A DNA stretch of 35,045 nucleotides, taken from the NCBI GenBank assembly GCA_938010785.1, contig CALLVC010000481.1:1-35045 (forward strand). The letters run 5' to 3'. This document shows positions 17,786 to 24,908 of this stretch, piece by piece. A program made the position numbers and the translations under genes. Below the pieces are notes generated by a model that saw only the letters and a list, made by a program, of their open reading frames with translations, searched no databases and was not told the origin of the DNA. How positions within the stretch are numbered: the first letter of the stretch is position 1; each line of letters starts with the position of its first letter. The stretch comes from an uncultured Saprospiraceae bacterium. GTDB lineage: Bacteria > Bacteroidota > Bacteroidia > Chitinophagales > Saprospiraceae.

Positions 17786-18030
17786 TCTCGATGGTATTTT
17801 ACGTAAATGCTATCTATAGCTTTCGCCAAAAGCCAGTCCTTTTCCGTCACTATATTACCAGCGTCGTGTGTATTTAAGCAAATTTCTACCCGATTGTATA
17901 CATTACTCCAATTCGGGTGGTGCCCTTGCTTTTCTGCATGAAAAGCAACTTCAGTCATAAAAGCAAAAGCTTGAATGAAATTTTTGAATTGGAAGTTTCT
18001 TTTAAGTTGATTGTCTATTTCTTCCCACAT
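17782..18030 (-). CDS. phhB: Pterin-4a-carbinolamine dehydratase
   Basis: Dehydrates 4a-hydroxytetrahydrobiopterin so that the pterin cofactor of aromatic amino-acid hydroxylases can be recycled. Of 82 residues, shorter at the N-terminus than the common 95-115, but the core is complete: FMTEVAFHAEKQGHHPNW, with the His37-His38-Pro-x-Trp41 signature, VYNRVEICLNTHDAGNIVTEKD, and LAKAID. No phenylalanine hydroxylase gene is visible, so the partner is elsewhere or the protein has another role. It lies 53 bases downstream of the M42 peptidase gene on the same strand and is probably cotranscribed. The stop codon overlaps that of the convergent thioesterase gene. Confidence 0.85.
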   Translation of the reverse strand: MWEEIDNQLKRNFQFKNFIQAFAFMTEVAFHAEKQGHHPNWSNVYNRVEICLNTHDAGNIVTEKDWLLAKAIDSIYVKYHRD

Positions 18031-18083
18031 ACTATTTTTATTTTCTTGCCATTTTTTAATGCACCTCTCCTTTAGACATACTC

Positions 18084-19133
18084 TTATTTAAAACTCCAAT
18101 CATATGTATCTAAATTCACCAAACTTGCTTCTAAAAGTTCGATACAATTTTTAATATCTTCTTTGTGTGCAGTCTCGATAGATTGGTGAATATGTCTCGT
18201 AGGAATGGAAACCGCCCCTGCTATAGAACCATTTTTTCCATATCGTTGAACCGCTGCGGTATCCGTTCCTCCAGCAGGTAAAATTTCTGGTTGCCACTTT
18301 ATTTTATTTTTAGTAGCCACTTCCTTCATATATTTTACCATCCGATAATCACAAACCACCGAACCATCCATTACTTTTATAGCTGCTCCTTTGCCCAATC
18401 TAGTCACCATTTCATGTGGATTCGCTCCTGGAACATCAAAAGCAATCGTTGTATCTAAACCAAAACCAAAATCAGGGTTAATACGATGGGCTGCACTCAT
18501 TGCTCCACGTAAACCGATTTCTTCTTGCACCGTGAAAACACCATAAATATCATACGGCACTTTCTTCTTCTGTAAAGAACGAAGTACTTCGATAAGGATA
18601 AATACTGAAACTCTATTATCTATTGATTTGCCATTCACACAATCGCCCATTTCTATCAAGGCACGCTCTCGAGTAATTGGACTCCCAACTTCGATAATTT
18701 TCTCCACTGCTTTTTTACTCATTCCTGTATCAATAAAAAAGTCTTGGATATGAATAGGCTTTCCTCGTTCTTCTGCTTTCATTAAATGAATCGGCTTGGA
18801 ACCCATCACGCCAATAATATCTTTTTTGCCATGAATAATGACTCGTTGAGCAGTCAAGGTTTTAGGGTCAAAACCTCCTAAGGTATGAAACCGAACAAAG
18901 CCTTCATCATCAATATGGGTGACAATAAAACCAATTTCATCCATATGAGCAGCCACCATTGCCTTTTTAGGTGTTTTACCTTTTTTTATGGCAATCACAT
19001 TCCCCATTGCATCCACTTCTAAACTATCAACAAGTGGACTAATTTCTTTGATGATAAATTCTCTTATTTTTTGCTCAAAACCAGAAGTCCCAGGAACTTC
19101 ACAAATTTTTTTCAACAGTTTTACATCAATCAT
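18084..19133 (-). CDS. M42 family metallo-aminopeptidase
   Basis: A 349-residue dinuclear zinc (or cobalt) aminopeptidase of the FrvX/PepA/tetrahedral peptidase group, cytoplasmic. The expected metal and catalytic residues are visible: H63 and D65 in AAHMDEIGF, D172 in SIDNR, the catalytic pair E204-E205 in VQEEIGLRG, D227 in GLDTT, and H316 in PTRHIHQSIE. The length is normal. Family members usually form large hollow dodecamers that trim peptides. phhB follows on the same strand. Upstream lies a short ORF of doubtful status and then the divergent DksA-like gene. Confidence 0.9.
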   Translation of the reverse strand: MIDVKLLKKICEVPGTSGFEQKIREFIIKEISPLVDSLEVDAMGNVIAIKKGKTPKKAMVAAHMDEIGFIVTHIDDEGFVRFHTLGGFDPKTLTAQRVIIHGKKDIIGVMGSKPIHLMKAEERGKPIHIQDFFIDTGMSKKAVEKIIEVGSPITRERALIEMGDCVNGKSIDNRVSVFILIEVLRSLQKKKVPYDIYGVFTVQEEIGLRGAMSAAHRINPDFGFGLDTTIAFDVPGANPHEMVTRLGKGAAIKVMDGSVVCDYRMVKYMKEVATKNKIKWQPEILPAGGTDTAAVQRYGKNGSIAGAVSIPTRHIHQSIETAHKEDIKNCIELLEASLVNLDTYDWSFK

Positions 19134-19146
19134 TATTTGGCTTATT

Positions 19147-19359
19147 TTAGTAAGGTAACAGTCCTATTTGGATGATTTTATTTTCAGCCTGCGAAATTAC
19201 AATATATTCAAGATATTCCACAGCAGGATATTTAATTGTGCTTTCTATCCTACGAAGGAAACGCTGATAGGTTAAATAATTGATAAATAATCTTTTATAT
19301 TGTAGAATGAAAAATGATAAAGAATCTAATGAATCACTAACATGGCTTAGTTTTTTCAT
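19147..19359 (-). CDS. Small ORF, doubtful hypothetical protein
   Basis: A 70-codon frame that starts ATG AAA AAA and ends 13 bases before the M42 peptidase start. The composition (many Tyr, Leu, Ile) and codon choice are not unlike neighbouring genes, but no motif is recognised. If it is real, only 38 bases remain for two divergent promoters, which argues against it. Confidence 0.22.
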   Translation of the reverse strand: MKKLSHVSDSLDSLSFFILQYKRLFINYLTYQRFLRRIESTIKYPAVEYLEYIVISQAENKIIQIGLLPY

Positions 19360-19397
19360 AAAGATGAATGTAAAACTTCAACTCTAACATCATAATT

Positions 19398-19730
19398 ATG
19401 GCGCCAGAAGAAAGAAAATTATTAAAAAAGAAAATTATTGAAAAAATAGCGGAAACAGAGAAAAAGATTAAAGGTATGGAAGAGTCAAGTAAACCAATTT
19501 CTCCAGAAAATTCTATTGGCCGAGTTAGTCGAATGGATGCGATTAATAACAAAGGCGTTTCGGACGCTGCCTTAAGAAATGCCAAACGACAACTAAATAG
19601 TCTACAATTAGCTTTAACAAAAGTAGACGCTCCTAACTTTGGAAATTGTTCTAATTGTAAAAAGACCATCCAACCAGCAAGATTAATGTTTATGCCACAA
19701 AGTACATTATGTGTCAGCTGTGCTCGATAA
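19398..19730 (+). CDS. DksA/TraR-type C4 zinc-finger protein
   Basis: A 110-residue protein of the TraR/DksA family. The N-terminal half is a charged coiled coil, with PENSIGRVSRMDAIN at about 36-50, close to the DNxxGRxxRMD region typical of the family. The C-terminal zinc finger has C84, C87, C105 and C108 (GNCSNCKKTI and TLCVSCAR). DksA-like proteins bind the secondary channel of RNA polymerase and modulate initiation. Bacteroidota have several short versions, and whether this one acts with ppGpp is unknown. It stands alone on the plus strand and is followed by a long non-coding gap. Confidence 0.82.
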   Translation: MAPEERKLLKKKIIEKIAETEKKIKGMEESSKPISPENSIGRVSRMDAINNKGVSDAALRNAKRQLNSLQLALTKVDAPNFGNCSNCKKTIQPARLMFMPQSTLCVSCAR

Positions 19731-19931
19731 CAGGATAACAGGTTTTTATCTCCGATTAAAATCGACCTTAGTAGGTCGTTCCTTTTACACTTGTTCTAGG
19801 TCGCGTGCTATAGCCTCATTCTCATTCCGATTCCTGTTAGAACTGCTTGGTGCGAGAAGATGAAGATAGATTCAACACCCTTTATTTGAAAGAGAAAAGA
19901 AATTGTGAAATTTGGTATGGAATAAAAGAAA

Positions 19932-19965
19932 ACAGGGCACAAGCGTATAATACGCTGCACCCTGT
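19932..19965. repeat. Interrupted stem-loop ACAGGG...CCCTGT
   Basis: Outer stem ACAGGG/CCCTGT and inner stem AGCGTAT/ATACGCT, separated by a 4/3-base internal loop. No U-tract follows directly. It may be part of the 3' end of the DksA-like transcript or of an unrecognised RNA. Confidence 0.5.
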
Positions 19966-20008
19966 ATAACCCCAAAAAACCAAATGAAAACAATTCTTAT
20001 ATATCTTG

Positions 20009-20027
20009 AAAGGCAAAGCCTTTTTTT
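20009..20027 (+). terminator. Rho-independent terminator
   Basis: AAAGGC-AAA-GCCTTT followed by TTTT on the plus strand, about 280 bases past the DksA-like stop codon and well before radA. Confidence 0.6.
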
Positions 20028-20317
20028 ATCGCAAATTAGTAGTTAATTTTAGCCTTGTTCTATTTTACTAAAAAACTACGCAAACAATTTCCAAAAAAAA
20101 TATTTCCTTGTCAAATAGTTTTTTTTATAAGACATAGAAACCTACGTATCTTAGCTTGTTCTATTCTCTATTATTGAAAATTATTATTGGATTAGTGATT
20201 GGAAGTTTGTCCTACTAATATAACAAGAACAAAAAAATGATGTGTCGGATAATTTTATAATTGTAGTACAAAGAAAAGAATATTTTTTAAATATTGATTA
20301 AAATTTCATAAAAAACT

Positions 20318-21694
20318 GTGGCTAAAGTAAAAAAAAGTTTCTCTTGTAGTGATTGTGGCGCCCAATCTCCTAAATGGATTGGAAAATGTCCAACCTGTGG
20401 CAATTGGAACACCTATCAGGAAGAAGTTGTTACCAAACTAACAAAACAGGAGCAAAAAACAAAGGTTTGGAAAAACCCCGACCGCAATGCTCCTAAGCCT
20501 ATTCCCTTAAAAGAAATTAAACCTACTAGTAAAGATAGATTAGTCACGCCCGATAATGAATTAAATCGAGTTTTAGGTGGTGGTATTGTCGGTGGGTCTA
20601 TTGTATTAATAGGTGGACAACCTGGTATTGGAAAGTCTACTTTATTGCTGCAAGTAGCAACCTCTATAGACGCAAAGATTTTGTACGTTTCTGGTGAAGA
20701 AAGTGAAGAACAGATAAAAATGCGGGCGAATAGAATTGGTAAAAAACATGATGATTGCTTCATTCTTACCGAAACCAACTCTAGTAAAATATTAAATCAT
20801 GCACAGCAACTTGAACCTGACCTTTTAGTCATTGATTCTATTCAGACACTTTCGTCTCCACATGTAGAATCTACTCCTGGTAGTGTTTCGCAGGTAAGAG
20901 AATGTGCGGGCGAATTGCAGCGATTTGCTAAAGAAACTAATATACCTGTTTTTATTATTGGCCATATTACTAAAGAAGGGTCTATTGCTGGTCCTAAATT
21001 ATTAGAGCATATCGTTGATGCTGTATTACAATTCGAGGGAGACCAGCATTATACTTATAGAATTTTGCGGACTACTAAAAATCGTTTTGGTTCAACGGAT
21101 GAGATGGGTATCTATGAAATGCAAGCAAATGGCTTAAGGGAAGTGTCCAATCCTTCAGAATTATTATTGTCTCAAAAAGATGAGGATTTAAGTGGTAGTG
21201 CAGTTGCGGCAACCATTGAAGGAATGCGACCAATGTTGATAGAAACACAAGCATTGGTAAGTACTGCCGTTTATGGTACGCCTCAAAGAACGGCAACGGG
21301 GTTTGATTTGCGTCGACTGAGTATGTTATTGGCAGTATTGGAAAAACGCTGTGGCTTTTTGTATGGCCAGCAAGATGTCTTTTTAAATATGGCGGGGGGA
21401 TTAAAAGTAGATGACCCTGCGATTGACCTTTCTATTGTCAGTGCTTTGATTTCTTCCTTAGAAGATATATCCATTCCGAGTAGCATCTGCTTTGCAGGAG
21501 AAGTTGGTTTATCAGGAGAGATTCGAGCGGTCAGTCGAATTGAACAAAGAATTCAAGAAGCTGATAAATTAGGCTTTAAACAAATCTTTATTTCAAAATA
21601 TAATTTAAAAGGGCTAAATCGAGAAAAATTCAATATTGAAATAGTCGATATTGGAAAAATTGAAGAGTTGTATAGAAAATTATTTGAACCTTAG
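20318..21694 (+). CDS. radA: DNA repair protein RadA
   Basis: A 458-residue RecA-related helicase/branch-migration protein acting in recombination. The start is GTG, chosen because it gives the family's usual MAKxKxxF N-terminus. The zinc finger has C10, C13, C24 and C27 (SCSDCG and KCPTCG). Walker A is GGQPGIGKST at 99-108, Walker B VIDSI is at about 171-175, and the RadA-specific KNRFG motif is at 254-258. A Lon-protease-like domain fills the last 170 residues (SGEIRAVSRIEQRIQEADKLG near the end). The length is normal and all landmarks are present. Transcribed alone. Confidence 0.95.
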   Translation: MAKVKKSFSCSDCGAQSPKWIGKCPTCGNWNTYQEEVVTKLTKQEQKTKVWKNPDRNAPKPIPLKEIKPTSKDRLVTPDNELNRVLGGGIVGGSIVLIGGQPGIGKSTLLLQVATSIDAKILYVSGEESEEQIKMRANRIGKKHDDCFILTETNSSKILNHAQQLEPDLLVIDSIQTLSSPHVESTPGSVSQVRECAGELQRFAKETNIPVFIIGHITKEGSIAGPKLLEHIVDAVLQFEGDQHYTYRILRTTKNRFGSTDEMGIYEMQANGLREVSNPSELLLSQKDEDLSGSAVAATIEGMRPMLIETQALVSTAVYGTPQRTATGFDLRRLSMLLAVLEKRCGFLYGQQDVFLNMAGGLKVDDPAIDLSIVSALISSLEDISIPSSICFAGEVGLSGEIRAVSRIEQRIQEADKLGFKQIFISKYNLKGLNREKFNIEIVDIGKIEELYRKLFEP

Positions 21695-21914
21695 TATAAG
21701 TAAAGAGCATATCTAAAATTATGGCTTGAATGGTAGAACGATAACGTTAATTCTTTGCTAATACTTTCCATATTGCAAGAAATGGTATCAAATTTGGGGA
21801 TATTATATAAAATTAATATATCATTATCAACAAATTTATGTGTTAAAGGATTTGGTAATGAATAATGCCTTTTGCAAAAATTATCAAAGAACCTAAATAA
21901 TTTAGTTTTCAATT

Positions 21915-22901
21915 ATGGTTTCAAAAAATATCATCCTCTCCTTTTTACTCACTATTAGTGCTCTGTCTATTTTGATAGCTCAAAATGAACAAACTGATAT
22001 TGACTTAGCAACCTACTTATCTACCCAAAACATCACTGCTACGGCAACCGATGTCGGTCTTTTCTATGAAATCACGAAAGAAGGAACTGGTAGAAAACCT
22101 AAAATAGGTGATTATTTAGCACTCAATTTTAAAGGAAAATTATTGGACGGAACTGTTTTTGAAGCATCCGAGCCAGCAGACCCTTTTGTTTTTCAGGTAG
22201 GTTACAGACAAGTAATAAGAGGTTGGGATTTGGGCATTCGAGAATTTCCATTAGGTAGTAAAGGAACGATTTATATACCACCAAATTTAGGATATGGCAA
22301 AAGAGGTGCGGGCCAACAAGTACCGCCAAATGCAGCTTTGCAATTTGAAGTAGAAGTGCTAAAAATACTCACAGAACAAGAATATGATGAGTATATGGAG
22401 GAATTAGAACGAAAAGAACAAGCAGCCTATGAAGCTGAAATTAAAAATCAATTCATAAAAGATAAAAAATTAATACAGGAATACGCTTTATCTCAGAAGT
22501 TAAGAACCAAAAGAACTGCTTCTGGACTTAGCTATGTCATTACAAAAAAAGGTAAAGGAGAAAATGCTAATGTAGGAGATGAACTAGAAGTAACCTATGA
22601 AGGCTATTTATTAGATGGAAAACCATTTGATGCGACTAAAGGTAAAGAGACTTACAAATTCCCTTTAGGTAGTAGAAAGGTTATCAAAGGCTGGGAAGAA
22701 GGGCTATTGCATTTTGCGGAAGGTAGTGAAGGTATTTTATTGATTCCATCTAAAATGGCCTATGGACCAAGAGCTATTTATGAAGAAAACGTAGCCATTC
22801 CAGCTAACTCTGTATTGGTTTTTAAAATTAAAGTTGAAAGTATAAAAAGAGCAGAGAAAGAGAAAGAGGAAGGCGGAAAGGCTGAGGGGCGGAAAGGCTG
22901 A
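21915..22901 (+). CDS. Tandem FKBP-type peptidyl-prolyl isomerase, secreted
   Basis: A 328-residue exported protein with signal peptide to about residue 22 (ending LIAQ) and two FKBP domains at about 48-150 and 196-313. Both contain the core GDxLxLxxxGxLLDGxxFxAS/T, VIxGWxxGL/I and a YG loop (LGYGKRG; MAYGPRA). A charged helical linker joins them. FKBPs catalyse cis-trans isomerisation of proline bonds, here probably in the periplasm. The last 15-20 residues (RAEKEKEEGGKAEGRKG) are not part of the fold. They are encoded by a repeat GGCGGAAAGGCTGA that also supplies the stop codon and recurs inverted at the end of the convergent rfaE2 gene. Confidence 0.88.
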   Translation: MVSKNIILSFLLTISALSILIAQNEQTDIDLATYLSTQNITATATDVGLFYEITKEGTGRKPKIGDYLALNFKGKLLDGTVFEASEPADPFVFQVGYRQVIRGWDLGIREFPLGSKGTIYIPPNLGYGKRGAGQQVPPNAALQFEVEVLKILTEQEYDEYMEELERKEQAAYEAEIKNQFIKDKKLIQEYALSQKLRTKRTASGLSYVITKKGKGENANVGDELEVTYEGYLLDGKPFDATKGKETYKFPLGSRKVIKGWEEGLLHFAEGSEGILLIPSKMAYGPRAIYEENVAIPANSVLVFKIKVESIKRAEKEKEEGGKAEGRKG

Positions 22902-22907
22902 TAGGCG
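22868..22907 (+). repeat. GGCGGAAAGGCTGA repeat, left arm
   Basis: Two copies of a GGCGGAAAGGCTGA-like unit. The 20 bases at 22888-22907 match the reverse complement of 23096-23115 at 19 positions. The repeat covers the last codons and the TGA stop of the FKBP gene. Confidence 0.75.
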
Positions 22908-22952
22908 TTGCTCAGTCTATTCTAGAAGATTTATCTTTCTTTGCTAAGATGC

Positions 22953-22990
22953 AAAAAGGCTTGGAAACATGAATTGTTCCAAGCCTTTTT
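22953..22990. terminator. Bidirectional terminator between convergent genes
   Basis: AAAAAGGCTTGGAA pairs with TTCCAAGCCTTTTT around a 10-base loop. A- and T-runs on both sides allow termination in both directions, for the FKBP gene and for rfaE2. Confidence 0.8.
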
Positions 22991-23095
22991 GTATTTATGC
23001 AAATCTAATCTATGTTTCTATAGAAGAGTTATTGTCTCATCTCTTGGCCTATGAAAGAAACCTTTTTTAGTTTTTTGACAGACGTACGACCCATC

Positions 23096-23126
23096 CGCCT
23101 CTCAGCCTTTCCGCCTTTCCGCCTCC
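23096..23126 (-). repeat. GGCGGAAAGGCTGA repeat, right arm
   Basis: On the minus strand this reads GGAGGCGGAAAGGC then GGAAAGGCTGAGAGGCG. It is the inverted partner of 22868-22907 and forms the last codons and the stop of rfaE2. Confidence 0.75.
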
Positions 23127-23602
23127 AATATCTTCGCTTCAATATTCGTAGTAGAATACCCGTCAATAAAAGGCAAACTCTTCACCATCCCTCCATTAGC
23201 CAAAACTATATTTGCTCCAACAATCTGTTCGGGTTGCCAATCTCCTCCTTTTACTAAAATATTCGGTTGGATTTTTTTGATTAATTCGTAGGGAGTAGCT
23301 GCATCAAATTCGATAATGGCATCTACAAAAGAAAGGGAAGCTAGTAAATGGTAGCGGGTCAAATCATCATTGATTGGTCGATGCTGTCCTTTTAGTTTTT
23401 TGACTGAATTTGCGGAATTCACACCAATAACTAATTTATCTCCCAGCGTTTTTGCTTCCGCTAAATAATGCAAATGACCATAGTGTAATATATCAAAACA
23501 GCCATTGGTAAAAACTATCTTTTGGTCAAATAATCGCCAACGAGTAAGTGTAGCGAATAAGGTTGATTCATCTAGTATTTTTGCCTTAATATTTGATAAC
23601 AT
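23102..23602 (-). CDS. rfaE2: D-glycero-beta-D-manno-heptose 1-phosphate adenylyltransferase
   Basis: A 166-residue nucleotidyltransferase that makes ADP-heptose for lipopolysaccharide core synthesis. It is the stand-alone RfaE2/HldE C-terminal type without the kinase domain. The cytidylyltransferase-fold motifs are FTNGCFDILHYGHLHYL at about 31-47 (HxGH at 40-43), GVNSANSVKKLKG near 60-72, and GYSTTNI at about 148-154. Normal family members end shortly after the last motif. Here the tail EAKILEAERRKG is partly encoded by the inverted repeat shared with the FKBP gene. It lies 48 bases downstream of the flippase-like gene and is probably cotranscribed with it. Confidence 0.9.
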   Translation of the reverse strand: MLSNIKAKILDESTLFATLTRWRLFDQKIVFTNGCFDILHYGHLHYLAEAKTLGDKLVIGVNSANSVKKLKGQHRPINDDLTRYHLLASLSFVDAIIEFDAATPYELIKKIQPNILVKGGDWQPEQIVGANIVLANGGMVKSLPFIDGYSTTNIEAKILEAERRKG

Positions 23603-23650
23603 AGCATCCTATTTTTTAAATCACTTAAAAGCAAAAATACAAACCTTGAA

Positions 23651-24709
23651 TTAATCAATCGGCACTGGTTGATAATTCTTATTGATGGTCGGCAAGAAAA
23701 TAACTGCCACTAATCCCATAACGATATTACAAAAATGAGTAGCAAAGAATGAAAAATTAGCAAAAGAAAAAGCATCACTTCCCGTAACGCCATAGAGCGC
23801 CAAAGCTGCCATTACCAAAAAATGATAAGACCCCATACCTCCCGGAGAAGGGATAACTATACCAAAAGTACCAAAAACAAAAACCATTAAAGCTACTGTA
23901 AAACCAAGATGCGCAGTAGGACTAAAAGCAGGCAAATACATATAGAACATAAAATAATAAGCCACCCATATCATAATACTATAAAAAATAAAAAGTGGAG
24001 GGTTCTCTAAATTTCGAATAGACATAATCCCATCCCAAAATCCTTTTAGTACATTCATTATTTTTTCGTAAATCTTGGATTCTTGTATTTGTTTTCTAAA
24101 AATGAAAAGTACAAGAAGTCCCAATAAACCGAAGCCTCCGAGTCCTAAGACAATAGGGTTTGATAATAGTCCTCCCTCTCCTGTCTGCATATTTTCACTC
24201 AAATACCCCCAAAGTCTATCAAACTCCAATAAGAAAGCTAAACCTATCAGTAATAAAAGAGAGATAACATCCATTGCTCTATCGACAACGATTGTTCCTA
24301 ATACCTTTTCTACAGGCATTTTTTCGTATTTCGCCAATGTTACAGGTCGAAGTACCTCTCCTAATCTTGGTAAGCCTAAATTCGCAAACAGCGCCAGCAT
24401 AATCGTCAAGAATGAATTAACGGTTCGTGGTGTTCTACCTAATGATTTCAATAACATATTCCACCGAAACGCTCGCATTACATTACTAAAGGTATAGGCT
24501 GCAAAAATACCTAAGACCCAACCATAGTTTAATCCTTTAAAATCTTCAATTACTTTTTGTATTAAACTACATTCTCCTTCGGGAATGCCATCTGCTGCAC
24601 ATTGGGCTAAATAAGCGGTATTTTGATTTTGATAGACTAAATATAAAATAATCAAGCCAATGCTAAGAAAGACGAGGAATTTCAGGGTATTTGTAAGTGC
24701 TGATTTCAC
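23651..24709 (-). CDS. Lysylphosphatidylglycerol synthase TM-domain (flippase-like) protein
   Basis: A 352-residue integral membrane protein of the LPG_synthase_TM / UPF0104 family with about eight hydrophobic segments. Typical landmarks are RAFRWNMLLKSLG at about 74-86, FANLGLPRLGEVLRPVTLAKYE at about 107-128 with the Pro-Arg-x-Gly-Glu motif, VVDRAMDVISLLLL near 141-154, and the C-terminal PSPGGMGSYHFLVMAALALYG. Family members transport or flip lipids or modify envelope lipids, but specificity is unknown. Together with the downstream rfaE2 gene it suggests an envelope-lipid operon. The segment between residues about 29 and 54 (AQCAADGIPEGECSLIQKV) is a hydrophilic loop. Confidence 0.83.
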   Translation of the reverse strand: MKSALTNTLKFLVFLSIGLIILYLVYQNQNTAYLAQCAADGIPEGECSLIQKVIEDFKGLNYGWVLGIFAAYTFSNVMRAFRWNMLLKSLGRTPRTVNSFLTIMLALFANLGLPRLGEVLRPVTLAKYEKMPVEKVLGTIVVDRAMDVISLLLLIGLAFLLEFDRLWGYLSENMQTGEGGLLSNPIVLGLGGFGLLGLLVLFIFRKQIQESKIYEKIMNVLKGFWDGIMSIRNLENPPLFIFYSIMIWVAYYFMFYMYLPAFSPTAHLGFTVALMVFVFGTFGIVIPSPGGMGSYHFLVMAALALYGVTGSDAFSFANFSFFATHFCNIVMGLVAVIFLPTINKNYQPVPID

Positions 24710-24818
24710 TAGAATTATTTTTCGATGGATAACTATAAGTAGGTATAAATACAGCTAAAAAACGCAAAAAAAGTGAATTAGTTGCTGAATGAAAAGTTAA
24801 GCGAATGCTTTTAATTGA

Positions 24819-24826
24819 CAAAGATA
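24819..24826 (-). promoter_or_regulatory. Candidate -7 box for the flippase-rfaE2 operon
   Basis: On the minus strand TATCTTTG matches TAnnTTTG exactly, about 110 bases ahead of the flippase-like start. The nearest TTG upstream is 24 bases away rather than 19, inside the preceding terminator, so support is moderate to weak. Confidence 0.3.
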
Positions 24827-24841
24827 ATATCGATGGTTAAA

Positions 24842-24880
24842 AAGAAAAGCCAAGTCATCCACAAAGGATGCTTGGCTTTC
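24842..24880 (-). terminator. Terminator of the M56 protein gene
   Basis: On the minus strand GAAAGCCAAG-CATCC pairs with GGATG-A-CTTGGCTTTTC around TTTGT, followed by TTTTTAA. It lies about 30 bases past the M56 stop. Confidence 0.75.
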
Positions 24881-24908
24881 AACTAATCATTTCAGTCGGG
24901 TGAATTTA

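Larger units (their letters stand above)
19731..20317. other. 587-base gap with two hairpins, no gene supported
   Basis: Between the DksA-like gene and radA. It contains GATTaaaATCGACC and GGTCGTTCC-like short pairings near 19755-19790, a strong stem at 19932-19965, and a terminator at 20009-20027. A TATCTTAG box near 20147-20154 is one base off the -7 consensus and could drive radA, but no -33 TTG was seen at the right distance. No ORF with coding character and no known RNA was recognised. Confidence 0.4.

Noticed and set aside
21691-21912. A 73-codon minus-strand frame between radA and the FKBP gene
   Set aside because: It overlaps the end of radA, has no recognisable motif and no promoter, and its start sits 3 bases from the FKBP start codon. 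It is probably a chance open frame in AT-rich DNA.
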